A DNA stretch of 64,000 nucleotides from Impatiens glandulifera (Eukaryota > Streptophyta > Magnoliopsida > Ericales > Balsaminaceae). Under the pieces are notes generated by a model. The model was not told the origin of the DNA and searched no databases. It worked only from the letters and a program-made list of their open reading frames with translations. Position 1 is the stretch's first letter. Each line of letters starts with the position of its first letter. The translations under genes were made by a program, and so were the position numbers. The stretch lies in contig NC_061866.1 of NCBI RefSeq assembly GCF_907164915.1, positions 26,367,905 through 26,431,904 on the forward strand. Direction: 5' to 3'. This document shows positions 12,165-23,739 of the stretch, one piece after another.

Positions 12165-12395
12165 CTTCAACACCCCGACCGAGGGATTTCAACACCCCGA
12201 CCGAGGATTCTCGCATCCGACCAATGATTTCTACATACGATCGAGGGACTTCAACCCCGACCAAGGGACTTCCGCACCGACCGAGGGACTTCAACACCTC
12301 GACCGATGATTTTAGCACTCGATCAAGGGTCCTTAACACTCCGAGCGAGAACCCCGCACCTCGACCGAGGGGTTCAGACCCATGACCGAGAGTTT
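12165..12395 (+). repeat. minisatellite with cgaccgagggacttcaacac core
   Basis: About ten copies of a 20-23 bp unit (cgaccgagggacttcaacac and variants such as cgaccgatgattttagcac). Unusually GC-rich for this region. Open frames across it are by-products of the repeat. Confidence 0.85.
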
Positions 12396-12399
12396 TAGC

Positions 12400-13852
12400 C
12401 CTAACTGGTAAAAATCACACCGCCCTAACTGAAATTAAACAATGATATTTTCGGAGTTACAATATTGAAAAAGATCTTATTAAAAAATAAAGGTCATGTA
12501 ATGTTTTTATTTTAATAATTGTTTAATAATTTTGATTACAATTTGTAACACTTATTTTTAAATTATTAAATAATAAGTTATAAAATAATTTGTTATAAAT
12601 TTATGTTGCATATTTTTATAAAAATAAAAAATAAAACCAACAAAATTAACATGTATTTTTTTTATATTGCATTAACCGTTATACCATAAAATAGAAAAAA
12701 TATTTAACAATTTAAATACCAAGTTACACTTAATTTTAATGTGTTAGAATAATAAGTTGCAAAATATTTTGTTGTAATATATGTTATATATTTTACCAAA
12801 AACAAATAAATAACAAGATTAAACAACGAAATTATCTAACACTTATAATTGTTCATGTCCATTAATAGTTGCACAAAGTTTGTTGTAGTTTGTGTTGTAA
12901 CAAAATTATAAATACAAAATTATAAATACAAAATACACAATTATTAGCTGTGTTATCTTTTCATCTCAAATAAATAATTAACAATATAATCACAGACACA
13001 TGATATTATAATGTTATCTCTATATTTTTTTTACAATTTAAATTTTGTTAGTAATTTAGATGGCGCCATATAATAAATAATAATAAATAAATGATACATT
13101 CAATAAAATTGTCTAGAAGTGTTGAATTATAAGTTACAAAATAATTTGATATAATATATATTATATATTTTTTATTAATGAATAAATAACTTCATTAAAG
13201 TAACAAATTATCGACACTTATTAGTTATAATTTTAGTGTTGAATTCATAGCTGTAAAAAAAAACAATTATTAGTAATTTTCATTGTATCATATAACAAAT
13301 AAAATAATTAATAAATCAGCTATGCAACAAAATTGTCTATGCTAAATTTTACAGTGTTCGAATAATAAATTACAAAATAAATTTTACAATGTTAGAATAA
13401 TAAATTACAAAATAATTTAACGTAATATATGTTACATATTTTTTTGGGTCAATAATAAATAAATAATTTTATTAAATTAATAAAATTATTAACATTTATT
13501 AGTTTTAATGTTTAATAAATAATTATACAAAAATTGTTAGTAATTTAAATCGCACCATATAACAAATAAAATAATTAATAATTAAGACAATACAACCAAA
13601 ATATCTAAACTAAATTTTAAAGTGTTAAATCAATATTATATGCATATAAATTTAAAATAAGAAAAAAGATATACAATACACAAAAAAACAAATTATTTAA
13701 TAAATACAATTAAAAAAATTAATTAGGAAAATATAAATATTTATATATAAAATTATATAAATATACATTTACCCTTATATAATTATTATATATTGAGAAA
13801 TAAATTAAGAGATAAATATTTTTAATTAAAATAATATATATATATATATATA
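12400..13852. other. AT-rich DNA with degenerate repeats
   Basis: No gene. A block resembling agaataataagttacaaaata followed by atatatgttatatattttt recurs near 12560-12620, 12740-12800, 13120-13180 and 13370-13440, suggesting an old tandem repeat of roughly 200-400 bp. A TA run at 13836-13852 precedes the solo LTR. Confidence 0.5.
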
Positions 13853-15287
13853 TGATAGGATCGGCGTAATCAATAGAGACGGGGTCTGGCGATTGATAAC
13901 GACTTAAGAAAAACGATTTGATAGAAATCCTGTTAAAGATTTAGATCACTTTCTATTTTGCGCAAACCCTTGCAAACTCTTGAACGATTTAAGTGCGGAA
14001 ATGTTTTCTTGGGTTTAAAGCTAAGAACCAAGAAAGAAAAGATGACAAAAAGAAACAACACAGCAGTTTGTTTATGGATGTTCGGAGTTAACTCTCTTAC
14101 GTCACCCCTTCTTCCAACCACCAAAAGGATTAACTAAACTTTCAACGAATCAAATACAATCGCACGACTAGCTCATTGTTGAACAGAACAGACTCTGTTC
14201 AACTTACAATATGAAGAATATCACTCAGCTAATACAATGCTTTGATTCTAACTCTCTCTTGATTAAACACACAGTAAAAGCAAGAAAGCAGCTCACTCAA
14301 TATGACAATTTGTATGCTTAAGATAGAATAATCTGAGTATCGATAGATCGATGGTTCTTCCGTTTTCCTTGAGGATCTTTAAATAAGGGTCAGTTACCAA
14401 CGATCGAATCTTCCATAATGACACGTGGCGAGCTTACATTGGAGCGCCTCCATAGTACACAACAGATTCTGAGCACTAGGATCGTGGTCGTACCAATCTG
14501 GTAGTGCGCCAAATATTCCTGCAAAAACAAGTAGTGGGAAGAATATTTGCTTACGTGACATTAATCAATTGGTTGCAACTAGCTGTCGTACTGATCTTCA
14601 TAGGAAAGTGGAGCAGGAGTAGCGTATAACTAGTTGATTGTGGGTAGACAGGTGCTAGCTTCAAGCAACTGCTTAAGCCTAACATTAGACGTATTTCACT
14701 TAGACAACATCGTCTAATGAAATTTGACGCCCCCGTCTAATATCAGGATCCATTAGACCACCTGGTCTAATGGGATTAGACAACACGTCTAATATCATAT
14801 CCCTTTAGACTAATCTGAAGGAGTTAGACTACACGTCTAACTTCCATTAGTTAGACTGTACGTCTAACTATACATCTCTTCAGACTAATCTGAAAGAGTT
14901 AGACTACACGTCTAACTTACATTAGTTAGACTGCACGTCTAACTATATATCCCTTCAGACTAATCTGAATGAGTTAGACTACACGTCTAACTCTCACTAG
15001 TTAGACTGCACGTCTAACTCCGCTAGTTAGAATGCACGTCTAACTCCGCTAGTTAGACTGCACGTCTAACTCCACTAGTTAGACTGCACGTCTAACTTCG
15101 TCCAGCTCAATGCATCTAATGCCAAATCACTTTAATGAACCTCATTAAGACTAAGTCTAATATAACATGTTTTCGATACACTTGCACCAAAAATAATTAG
15201 ACAGCTTAGATTGAGTTTTATATACATTTATCATCAAAATTTCAATAGTTAAACTACTTTGACACTTAGTCAAAATAATTTAATCCA

Positions 15288-15290
<3 letters not shown>
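13853..15290 (-). mobile_element. solo copia LTR, B family
   Basis: Aligns along its length with the left LTR of element B (25893-27623): tgataggatcggcgtaatca start, the gatgttcggag...ctacgtcacccc block (14068-14106), the palindrome array and the tail ending aataatttaatccaaaa. The 5 bp before it (13848-13852, atata) equal the 5 bp after it (15291-15295). No internal sequence is present, so this is a solo LTR left by recombination. The target was a TA microsatellite, so the duplication alone is weak; it counts because both LTR ends agree with the B family. Confidence 0.8.
14690..15110. repeat. TTAGAC/GTCTAA palindrome array (solo LTR)
   Basis: Repeated short palindromes such as TTAGACTGCACGTCTAA (6-bp arms, 5-bp loop) separated by ctcc or ctagtt linkers. 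Same array type as in element B at 26765-27450. Confidence 0.9.
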
Positions 15291-15325
<35 letters not shown>

Positions 15326-15753
15326 AGAGAAAAAACTAAAATTAAAAATTATTTTAATAATAAATTTATATAATATATTTAGAAAAATTAGGATATAATA
15401 ATAATAATGTTATTCTTTTATTTAATACTAGGATAAGAAATATAACTATTTTTATTATATTTATTATGTATTACTATAATTTTTTTTTATATAATATATA
15501 TAGTAATTCAAAATAAAACTTACAAAAATATATAAATACATAAAATTATTATTGGTGATATATTTAAATAAAAATAAATAAATTTATTTGATTATTTATC
15601 TCCCTTTTATTATATATTTTTAATAAATAATTATATATATTAATAATTTTATATGTATTAATTATTTTTTAATATATATAATTATTTATTAAATATAAAT
15701 ATATATAACAACATATTTAAACATTAATTAGTGATATATTTAAATAAATTATT

Positions 15754-15801
<48 letters not shown>

Positions 15802-16299
15802 TTAATTTATGGTATATTTAAATAAAAATAAATTCTAGTTTGTTTGATTATTTATCTCCTTTAATGATTTTTTTAATAAATAATTATAAATATATTAATA
15901 ATTTTACTTGTATTAATAATTTTATTTATATATATATCATTGGTGATATAATTAAAAAAAATAAAGTTGTTTGATTATTTATCTCATTTATGAATTATTT
16001 TTAATAAATGATTGTATATATTAATAATTTTAGATGTATTAATTATTTTATGATCTATATAATTATGTATTAAATATCAATATATATAACAATATATTTA
16101 AAATTAATTTGTGATATATTTAAATAAATTTGAATTAATTATTTTATAATCAATATAATTATATATTAAATATATATATAACAACATATTATAAAATTAA
16201 TTTTTAATATATTTAAATAAAAATAAATTCTCTCTTTGTATACAATATATATATATATATAAATACATACATAAAATTATAAAATAATTTCAATAATCA

Positions 16300-16510
16300 A
16301 GAGTGGTATAATGATTAAAGTGTTCACATTTCAAATTTAAGATTAGGGTTTGAGTCCCAAATTTAAGAGGAATATTATAAATATTAAAATGTATGTAATG
16401 TGATGGTGGTATATATGGGTATGAATTTGAGGGATTAAAAAAATAATAAATAAAAATGTTTAAAATAATGGTATAATGTGATCAATAATAACAAATTTGT
16501 AAGGATAAAT
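16300..16510 (+). repeat. SINE-like repeat, copy 1
   Basis: gtggtataatgattaaag (16303-16320) looks like a tRNA-type A box and agggtttgagtccc (16345-16358) like a B box, at tRNA-like spacing. A shared 3' part follows: a ggtatatatgggt...gaatttgaggga block and tggtataatgtgatcaataa. Best-preserved of three copies. The tRNA-derived origin is inferred from the boxes. Confidence 0.5.
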
Positions 16511-16671
16511 TAAATATAAACTCTATTATAAGTTAATGTTTGAGTGTAAGTTATTTTTTTTAATTATATATTTAAAATAATAACTAATATATATTAATGT
16601 GTGAAATATTCCTTTTTAATTATGTTTTATATTTTTTAATAAATAATTATATATATATGAATAATTTTTAA

Positions 16672-16721
<50 letters not shown>

Positions 16722-17134
16722 TATATAAAAAATAATTTATGATATATTTAAATAAAAATAAATTATTTTATTTGATTATTTATCTTCCTTAATGAGTTTT
16801 TTAATAAATAATTATAAATACATAAATAATTTTATTGATATTATTGATGATATATTTAAATAAAAATAAATAAAGATGTATTAATTATTTTATAATCTAT
16901 ATAATTATTTATTAAATATAAATATATATAAAAATATATTTAAAAATTAATTTGTTAAGTATTTATATATATTTGAATTAATTATTTTATAATCCATATA
17001 ATTATATTATGTATATATAACAACAAATTTAAAAATAAATTTATAGTATATTGAAATAAAAATAATTATATATATATAATTAAAAAATAATTATGTATAT
17101 ATATAATTAAAAAATAATTTTAACAATACAAATA

Positions 17135-17405
17135 CAAGTGTTGTAGTAGTTAAAGTGTTCACATCTCTAAAATAAATTTGTGATTGTATAATTTCAAAAT
17201 GAGATTATGTGATGGCGGTATATATGGGTGTGGATTTGAGGGAGTGGAGAATTATTGATCAATATGCCAATGTTATAAATATTAAAATGTGATATATTTG
17301 TGTGAATTTGAAGGATTGGTATGTGGGTGTGGATTTGAGGGAAGGAAATGAACGATAAAAATACGTAAATTTATGGTATAATGTGACCGATAATAACAAA
17401 TTAAT
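17135..17405 (+). repeat. SINE-like repeat, copy 2
   Basis: aagtgttgtagtagttaaag at the start matches the A-box region of copy 1. ggcggtatatatgggtgtgg (17214-17233) and tggtataatgtgaccgataa (17364-17383) match its 3' part. The B box is lost, and an internal part is duplicated near 17318-17346. Confidence 0.45.
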
Positions 17406-17899
17406 GGGGATAGATATGACTTATAATGACGAATTTGTTAATGTATAATGTTCAAAATAAGGGTAAGTGTGGTGAGTGATTAAATATTTTTTGAATAATG
17501 TTAATTTAGTTTTTCATTCATGTTGAATATATGTCATTAATCAGGTTTATAAGTTTTTTTATTAATAAATTTATAATTTATATAATTATATATTAAATAT
17601 ATATATAATAATTTATTTAAAAATTAATTTATAATATATTTAAATAAAAATAAATAAATTTATTAAATGTTTGTCTCCCTTTTATTTTAAAATTTTTTAT
17701 TCATTTATTTTAACCACATATTTAAAAATTAGTTTATGATATATTTAAATAAAAATAAATAAATTTATTTGATTATTTGTCTTCATTTTATTTTTAAATT
17801 TTTTATTCATTTGTTTTTATTAGGTTAAAATATTTTTTTCTTTTTTTTTTCTTTAAAATTTTTCTAATAGATCTGGAGTGATGAGATTGCAACTTAGAA

Positions 17900-17901
<2 letters not shown>

Positions 17902-17996
<95 letters not shown>
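17902..17996. repeat. (TTA)n microsatellite
   Basis: About 95 bp of uninterrupted TTA repeat. The minus-strand frame through it is poly-asparagine and not a gene. Confidence 0.98.
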
Positions 17997-18758
17997 TAAT
18001 TTTATATTATTTTTTTTAAATTTCTTTAATAAATAATTATCTAAGGACAAGATCTAATAGATCGTTGTATCGAGTAGTTGAATCATAGTCTCTTACCATA
18101 AAGATGGTTGAATGCGCTGCAACGCCAACTATAAGAAATCTACCAATCTACATATGATGTGTGAAAATGACAGTTGTGTATCATAATCAGTAGCTAAATA
18201 TAGGTAAGGGGGCATGGACCAATGGTTAAGGAACCTAATATAGCTAAGTTAAGATATAATTGAGCATGCCATGATGTTATGCCATGATGTTGTTAGGATC
18301 TCATATATCATATATTCCGTCCTATAAATGGGCCTTTATAGATTCTAAAATATCTTTTAAGCCATGGTTAATACCTCACTTGGTCCTATACATGTGACCC
18401 GCGATCAGGAAAATGATTGCAATAGATAAATGATGGTGTGCAATATAAATCAATTTTTTTATACATCTATCACTTTATCTTTGATTTTTTAATTCCGTCT
18501 ATATTGATTGGTGAATCAATTCAAATTCTTCTTCTGTTGAGTATCACCAGCCCGAGATGTGGATCCTGCCTCAACATTGCTTGGTATTTAATTCTATTTG
18601 TATTAATTATTTTATACTATATAATTAAATATTAAATTTTAAAAATATTTGTATCTCTCTAATTAAAATTTTCAAATAATTTATTAAAAAATATTTTTTA
18701 TATCCGAGTTTATATACAAAAGATACACATACAGAAAATTATAAATTAAATTTATTAA

Positions 18759-19025
18759 TCACAAGTGGTGTATTGGTTAAAATGTTCACATTTTAAACTT
18801 AAAATTATGTTTTGTGTCTTAGTTGGTGCGCATTTTGAAAGGTGTATTATAAAGATTAAAATGATTATGATGATGGTAAATGTGCGTGTAAATTTGAGAG
18901 ATCAAAAGAATTGTCAGATTTTAGATGGAATGGGTGCGAATTTGAGGGATTAAGAGAATAATGGTTTGAATTGAATCAAATGCACAAAATTATGGTATAA
19001 TGTGATCGATAATGATGAATTATTT
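18759..19025 (+). repeat. SINE-like repeat, copy 3
   Basis: cacaagtggtgtattggtta at the start and tggtataatgtgatcgataa near 18984 match copies 1 and 2 in the same order and spacing. The middle has diverged. Confidence 0.45.
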
Positions 19026-20699
19026 GGAGAAAAATTCCCAAAGTTAAGATAAATGTTAGTTGATAATGAGATGGAACAAAATGTTCAATAAGTGGGTAGA
19101 AGGTAGTCCTAGATGTAGCAAAATGTTATTTTTTTGCTGTTCAAATTTATTATTATTTGCTTATTTTCATATATGTTTTATAGTTGTAATTGCACCATAT
19201 TTAAATATATATTTAATAGTTTTTCTTATTTTATAATGGTAACTTTATTTGGAAATAAACTTACTTTTAACAACAATTTTTTTTTTATTGAAAATATTAT
19301 TATTTATTAAATATTGTTATTTTAATTTAATTGAAATGATGATTTAGAATATACTTTAATTATATATATTAACAAATTTAATAATATTTTTTCTTTTAAA
19401 CACAATTTTAATTCTATTTATTTTTAAATAGATTCATATAAAACTAATCAATTAAATTATAAATATTTTATACATTTAATTTGAAATGTCATTTTAAACT
19501 TTAATATAAATGATTGAGGTTTATAAAAACGTTGATTTATTATTATTTAATTTTTTATTTTATTATATTTAATTAATCTTTTAAATTTTAACATATTTAA
19601 TTAATATTTTTAATGTAAGGATCTAAGCTAGTTATTTTTAATGTTGTATTAAATGTTATAATAAGATTTATTGTCATTTAAGTAAAATTATATTAATAAA
19701 AAATAATTTACATAATAAATAATAGCAATTAAATTTCCAACATTTAAAATAAAGAGTTGCATAATAAGTTATATGTAATTTGTTATAACTAATTTTGTAA
19801 TTATATATCTAAAATGTGTGAATGCTATATATAATATTAAATAAAATAAATAATTTCTTACACTTTTTACAAGTTTATTTTAATAAAGTATTGCTCTTTT
19901 CTAACAATATAGTTGGTTGAAAAATGTGTTGCACAATACTAATATTTCTTTTGTATATAACTTATTTATAGTATATTATACAACTTAGTCTTCTTAATTA
20001 TAAAATATTAGTCGTAATATATGTTAAAATTTGTAATAAATTTATATTATTATTGTTATTTTAAATGTATTTCAGAAAATTTTATTTTTTTTTACAAACT
20101 TTACGTTATTATATCTCATTTTTTTACTCATTTTTTTAGTAAATTTCTGTCAACTATCACCGTCTGAATTTGTCTACAATTTTTCGTTGCTAATTACACT
20201 TTTTCCTTTATTGAGGCCTTACTTTAAGCTCAACTCGTTGCCATATAGATTGTCCAGACCTTATCTAAACTTAAATCTTCCGTCTTGACTCACTCTCTCT
20301 ATTCATTTACCTCTAAATTTAGTGTGATAATTTTAAAGTGGGACTGTTTGTGAATAAACACCCGATGACATAGCAATTTGACCATCTCCAGAGTATAATC
20401 AATACCTAATTAATAAACCGAGTAGCGACTCAACCAAAATTTCTCTTTTCAAATCAAGCTCTCCTATAAAATTAAATTTTCATTCAACATCATTTAGTTT
20501 CCTTTCTCCTTATATATTACACAAAGGTTGAGAAACACAATATTATAAATATAGAGACAAATCTAAGAATTAGAATTGGGGGTAAACTTAAATATTATAT
20601 ATATTTATAAAAAAATAAGACATATTATAATGTTTAAATAAGTTAAGTTCTACGATATTTTTAAAATAAAAATAATCTATAATAAAATATATTTCTATA

Positions 20700-21700
20700 T
20701 GTTTGGATCGGTGCTACCAATAGAGACTATGGTCTAACTATTGTTAGCAAATTACGATAAATTCTTCGATAATAATCTTGTGAGAGATTAATATCTGTTT
20801 CTATTCTTCACAAATTCTCCAAACTCTTGAAATGGATTCAAGTGCAGAAGTGTTCGTCAGATTTGAAGCTTTGAACAACCGAAGGTAAATGTTAGAAAGT
20901 AAAGAATACATGGAGTTTTATGGATGTTCAGAGATAAAAATACTACGTCACCCATTCTTCCACAACCGGAAGGATAACCACTAAATACTTTGAATTGAAT
21001 ACAACTCACTGAGCTAGCTAACTCTCTGTTGAAAAGAACAACCTCTGTTCAACTTACAATGTTCTCACATCTAGACAGTAATTGAATTTCTCTCATAATC
21101 TTGAAGAATGTGAAAAGTCAGTAAGAACAAGAGTAAGATTGTGAGTCGAGTGTTCGTAAGTTCTCTCTGTTCAAGTAAGTAATTTTGTTATTAAATCATT
21201 CAGTCATCCATCCGTTGTCCTTGAGCATCTATTTATATTAAAAGGACACCAACGGTCGAATCTATTTTTTGGACACGTGGAATGTGTCCGTTAGAAGGTC
21301 GCTCATAGTACTAAAGTACATCAGACTCTGAGCAATTGGATCGTGGCTGTACCGAACTGGTAGTGCGCCAAATATCCTCTAATATGGTCTTGTACTGGAC
21401 ATACAATTGGAACGATATTTACGTACGTGCATTCGTTCATTTGATATAATTAGATGGCTTGTTAGACTACACAGAAGTGAGTGGAGCAGGAGTAGAAGAC
21501 AACTAGTTGATTGTGGTTAGACGTATGGTTTCTTCAGACGGCTGCTAAAGCAAGGCATTAGACGTGCTCCTTTAGACCGCGTCTAAAGGAGTTAGACGTC
21601 CTCGTCTAACTATATTTCCCTTTAAACCTCGTCTAAATGAGTTAGACGACCTCATCTAACTACGCATCCCTTTAGACCGCGTCTAAAGGAGTTAGACTAC
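20700..21700 (-). repeat. element A left (3') LTR, inner end truncated
   Basis: Matches 25614-25892 plus 41369-42100 in order: tgtttggatcggtgctacca, the atggatgttcagag block, the gaccgcgtctaaaggagtta array. It stops about 21700, earlier than the right copy, and no polypurine tract is clear there, so its inner end was probably deleted. Confidence 0.8.
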
Positions 21701-21758
21701 CCTTTTTGGCGACCTTAGATGCCTTAGTCTGATCAACAACAAGAGTAGACGACCTAGC

Positions 21759-22758
21759 TCATTTCTTTATTGGGCCGACTGAGGGTGAAGGCGAAAGAGA
21801 TGACATAGGGATGGTGATGAAGGGAGGATTTCCTTGTTTTGCCCTTATAAGAATGGAGTCAAATGCTCTAGAGTCCCTCCTTGATGCTCTCTTCTGGCTG
21901 TTAGAGCTAGAATCAGACTCTTTAAAGGAGGATCTAACTCTTTTAGCGCTTGTCGTGCAGTTGAAGGTAGTTTGGCGCTTGAACCGAGTGATCGATTGAC
22001 CACTCGTCTGTTGGCTGGAAGATCCAGGATTCAACTCCTTGGAGACTTTCATCCTTGCTAAGGTGTCTTTCACATAAATATTAGTGAATATTCCGCAGGG
22101 GTTAGCAGCCTCACCCCCGCCCATGGGAACACCTAGATGCTCAAAGAACCAGCCGAGTTGGACTGAAAATCCCCGCACTTTACTTGTTCTTCGAATACAA
22201 CAACTGGAAAAGATTTGAGAACAAGGTAGACGCCTAGTTAATCAACATACCTTTGGATATGGTCGTCATGTAGTCAAATCTGTCTTGGGTATACATGTCG
22301 AACAAACCTGCCTTACCTTGAAGTGCCTTAGCCACAATGTCGTTTAGAAGACAGAAATGGAGCTTCATGACCTTCTTCTTCCCATTAAGTTTGATCAAAC
22401 TGTCGGAGTTTAAAAAGACGATCTGCATCTTGGAAATAATCTAAGCAGGGATCTCAATGTCAAAGGAATTACCCTCAGACAGCAGTTCAAATAACTCAGC
22501 GAACATCGATTCAGAGAAGGAGATAGATTTGTTTTTCACCGTCGCTGGTATCGAGTCTCCAACCACCTTCTCGGTCTTGAAGAACTCACGCACCTCTTTT
22601 TCATATAGAATATAGGGACCGTTGAGATACTTCCTGAGTCCAGAAAACTCGAGAGATCGGAACATTTCCACGATGTCTTGTTGTTCGATAAAATAGACTG
22701 AATCGAAGTTTAACTGCAAAGTATTGTGAGCAAGGGAAACATTCTTCTTGTCATCCAT
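21759..22758 (-). pseudogene. element A post-pol ('env-like' position) gene, broken
   Basis: Three consecutive minus-strand blocks (22758-22441, 22428-22234, 22178-21759) match, in order, successive parts of the single post-pol protein at 33798-33124 in element C. Block 1 holds LNFDSVYF and an EVREFFKT segment; block 2 LLNDIVAKAL and DRFDYMT; block 3 the VPMGGGEAANP...NIYVKDTLARM part followed by a serine- and lysine-rich tail. Stops and frameshifts separate the blocks. It sits where Sirevirus-type elements carry an extra gene after pol. No membrane segment or signal peptide is visible, so calling it an envelope is not supported. Confidence 0.7.
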
Positions 22759-23159
22759 CTTTGAATGTAAGAAACGTATTAGAACGAAGAAATCAAGGTT
22801 TCTTAGAGAGAAGGCATAGAGAGATTTAGGGTTCTAAGAAAATAGGAAGCGCAATAACTCCAAACACATGCATGATGTCTGTAAATAGAATTTGAACAGA
22901 CACATGTTCAACCATCACTTTTTGAAAAAGAACCATCAATTAATTTTAGACGTCTTTTCCCAAAAGCAGTCATCATTAACTGAGTTTTTTTTTATCAAAA
23001 ATCTTAATAGTTAATTGTAGGATATATTAGTCATTTTATTTAATATTGAAAGACACGTGTCTTCAAGTTATTCAAATTTAGAAAATAATTGTTTTAATGT
23101 TTGAGCGGGAAAATTAGATGACAACGCATACTTAGTTAACAACTGTCCTCAATCAGTCC

Positions 23160-23370
23160 GAAGATGAAACGTCTAACTACACACGTAGTTAGACGTCTAA
23201 CTTACTGTCCACATTCTTAGCATCTAAGTTGAATAAGTGTCTATTTAGATGTGGGCGTCTAACTACACTTGTCTTATAGACGCTAAACGTTTAATTAGAC
23301 GCAAGCGTCTAATTACGCTTGAACAACACGTGTCAAATGTGGGTCTAGTTAGAAGTGAGTGTCTAACTAC
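23160..23370. repeat. GTCTAAC-rich block inside element A
   Basis: Several GTCTAAC/GTTAGAC words (cacgtagttagacgtctaac; gcgtctaactacactt) lie between the post-pol gene and the pol remnant, outside any LTR. Same word as in the LTR palindrome arrays. Confidence 0.7.
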
Positions 23371-23739
23371 GCTTTTTTTTCAAACGTATAACCGACGTTA
23401 GTTTTAAACAAAGACGTTTATCCAACCTAGAAACACAGACTTCTTAAGTAAATACACATCTAAGTACTCAGTTTTTTTAGACGATCTCGTCTATTAGACC
23501 GATTGAAGCTTTCGTCTGCATGCATCTGTCTGAACATATTAAACATTAAATTTCTCCTCAATTTATGCATGTTTAAAAACAAATAAATGATTTGAGGTCC
23601 TCAAGACCCAAAAATAATTTAAGAGAAGAAAAACTTAGTCTATGGAAGTGTCTTTGTGAACATGTGTGCCACTTTGTTGATCAGCTGAAGCATAGTCTCA
23701 AAAGGGTTCTCCAAGTTTCCTCCATGTAGTTGTCTTGTA

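Larger units (their letters stand above)
15291..20699. other. gene-free, very AT-rich DNA
   Basis: No gene supported. TA runs at 15291-15319, 15758-15797 and 16674-16718. A block like gatatatttaaataaaaata with ataatctatataattattta recurs more than ten times between 15540 and 17780, a degenerate AT-rich repeat. Three SINE-like copies are listed separately. 19030-20699 shows nothing definable. Confidence 0.6.

Noticed and set aside
12103..12385. Several open frames on both strands through the cgaccgaggg array
   Set aside because: Frames on both strands at once are typical of a tandem repeat, not of a gene.
17853..18050. Poly-asparagine open frame
   Set aside because: Product of the (TTA)n microsatellite.
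18205..18245. ggaccaatggttaaggaacc resembling a tRNA A box
   Set aside because: No B box at the right distance and no clover-leaf; not a tRNA gene.
21759..22758. Reading the post-pol genes as viral-type envelopes
   Set aside because: No signal peptide, membrane segment or cysteine pattern in any copy; position alone is not evidence.
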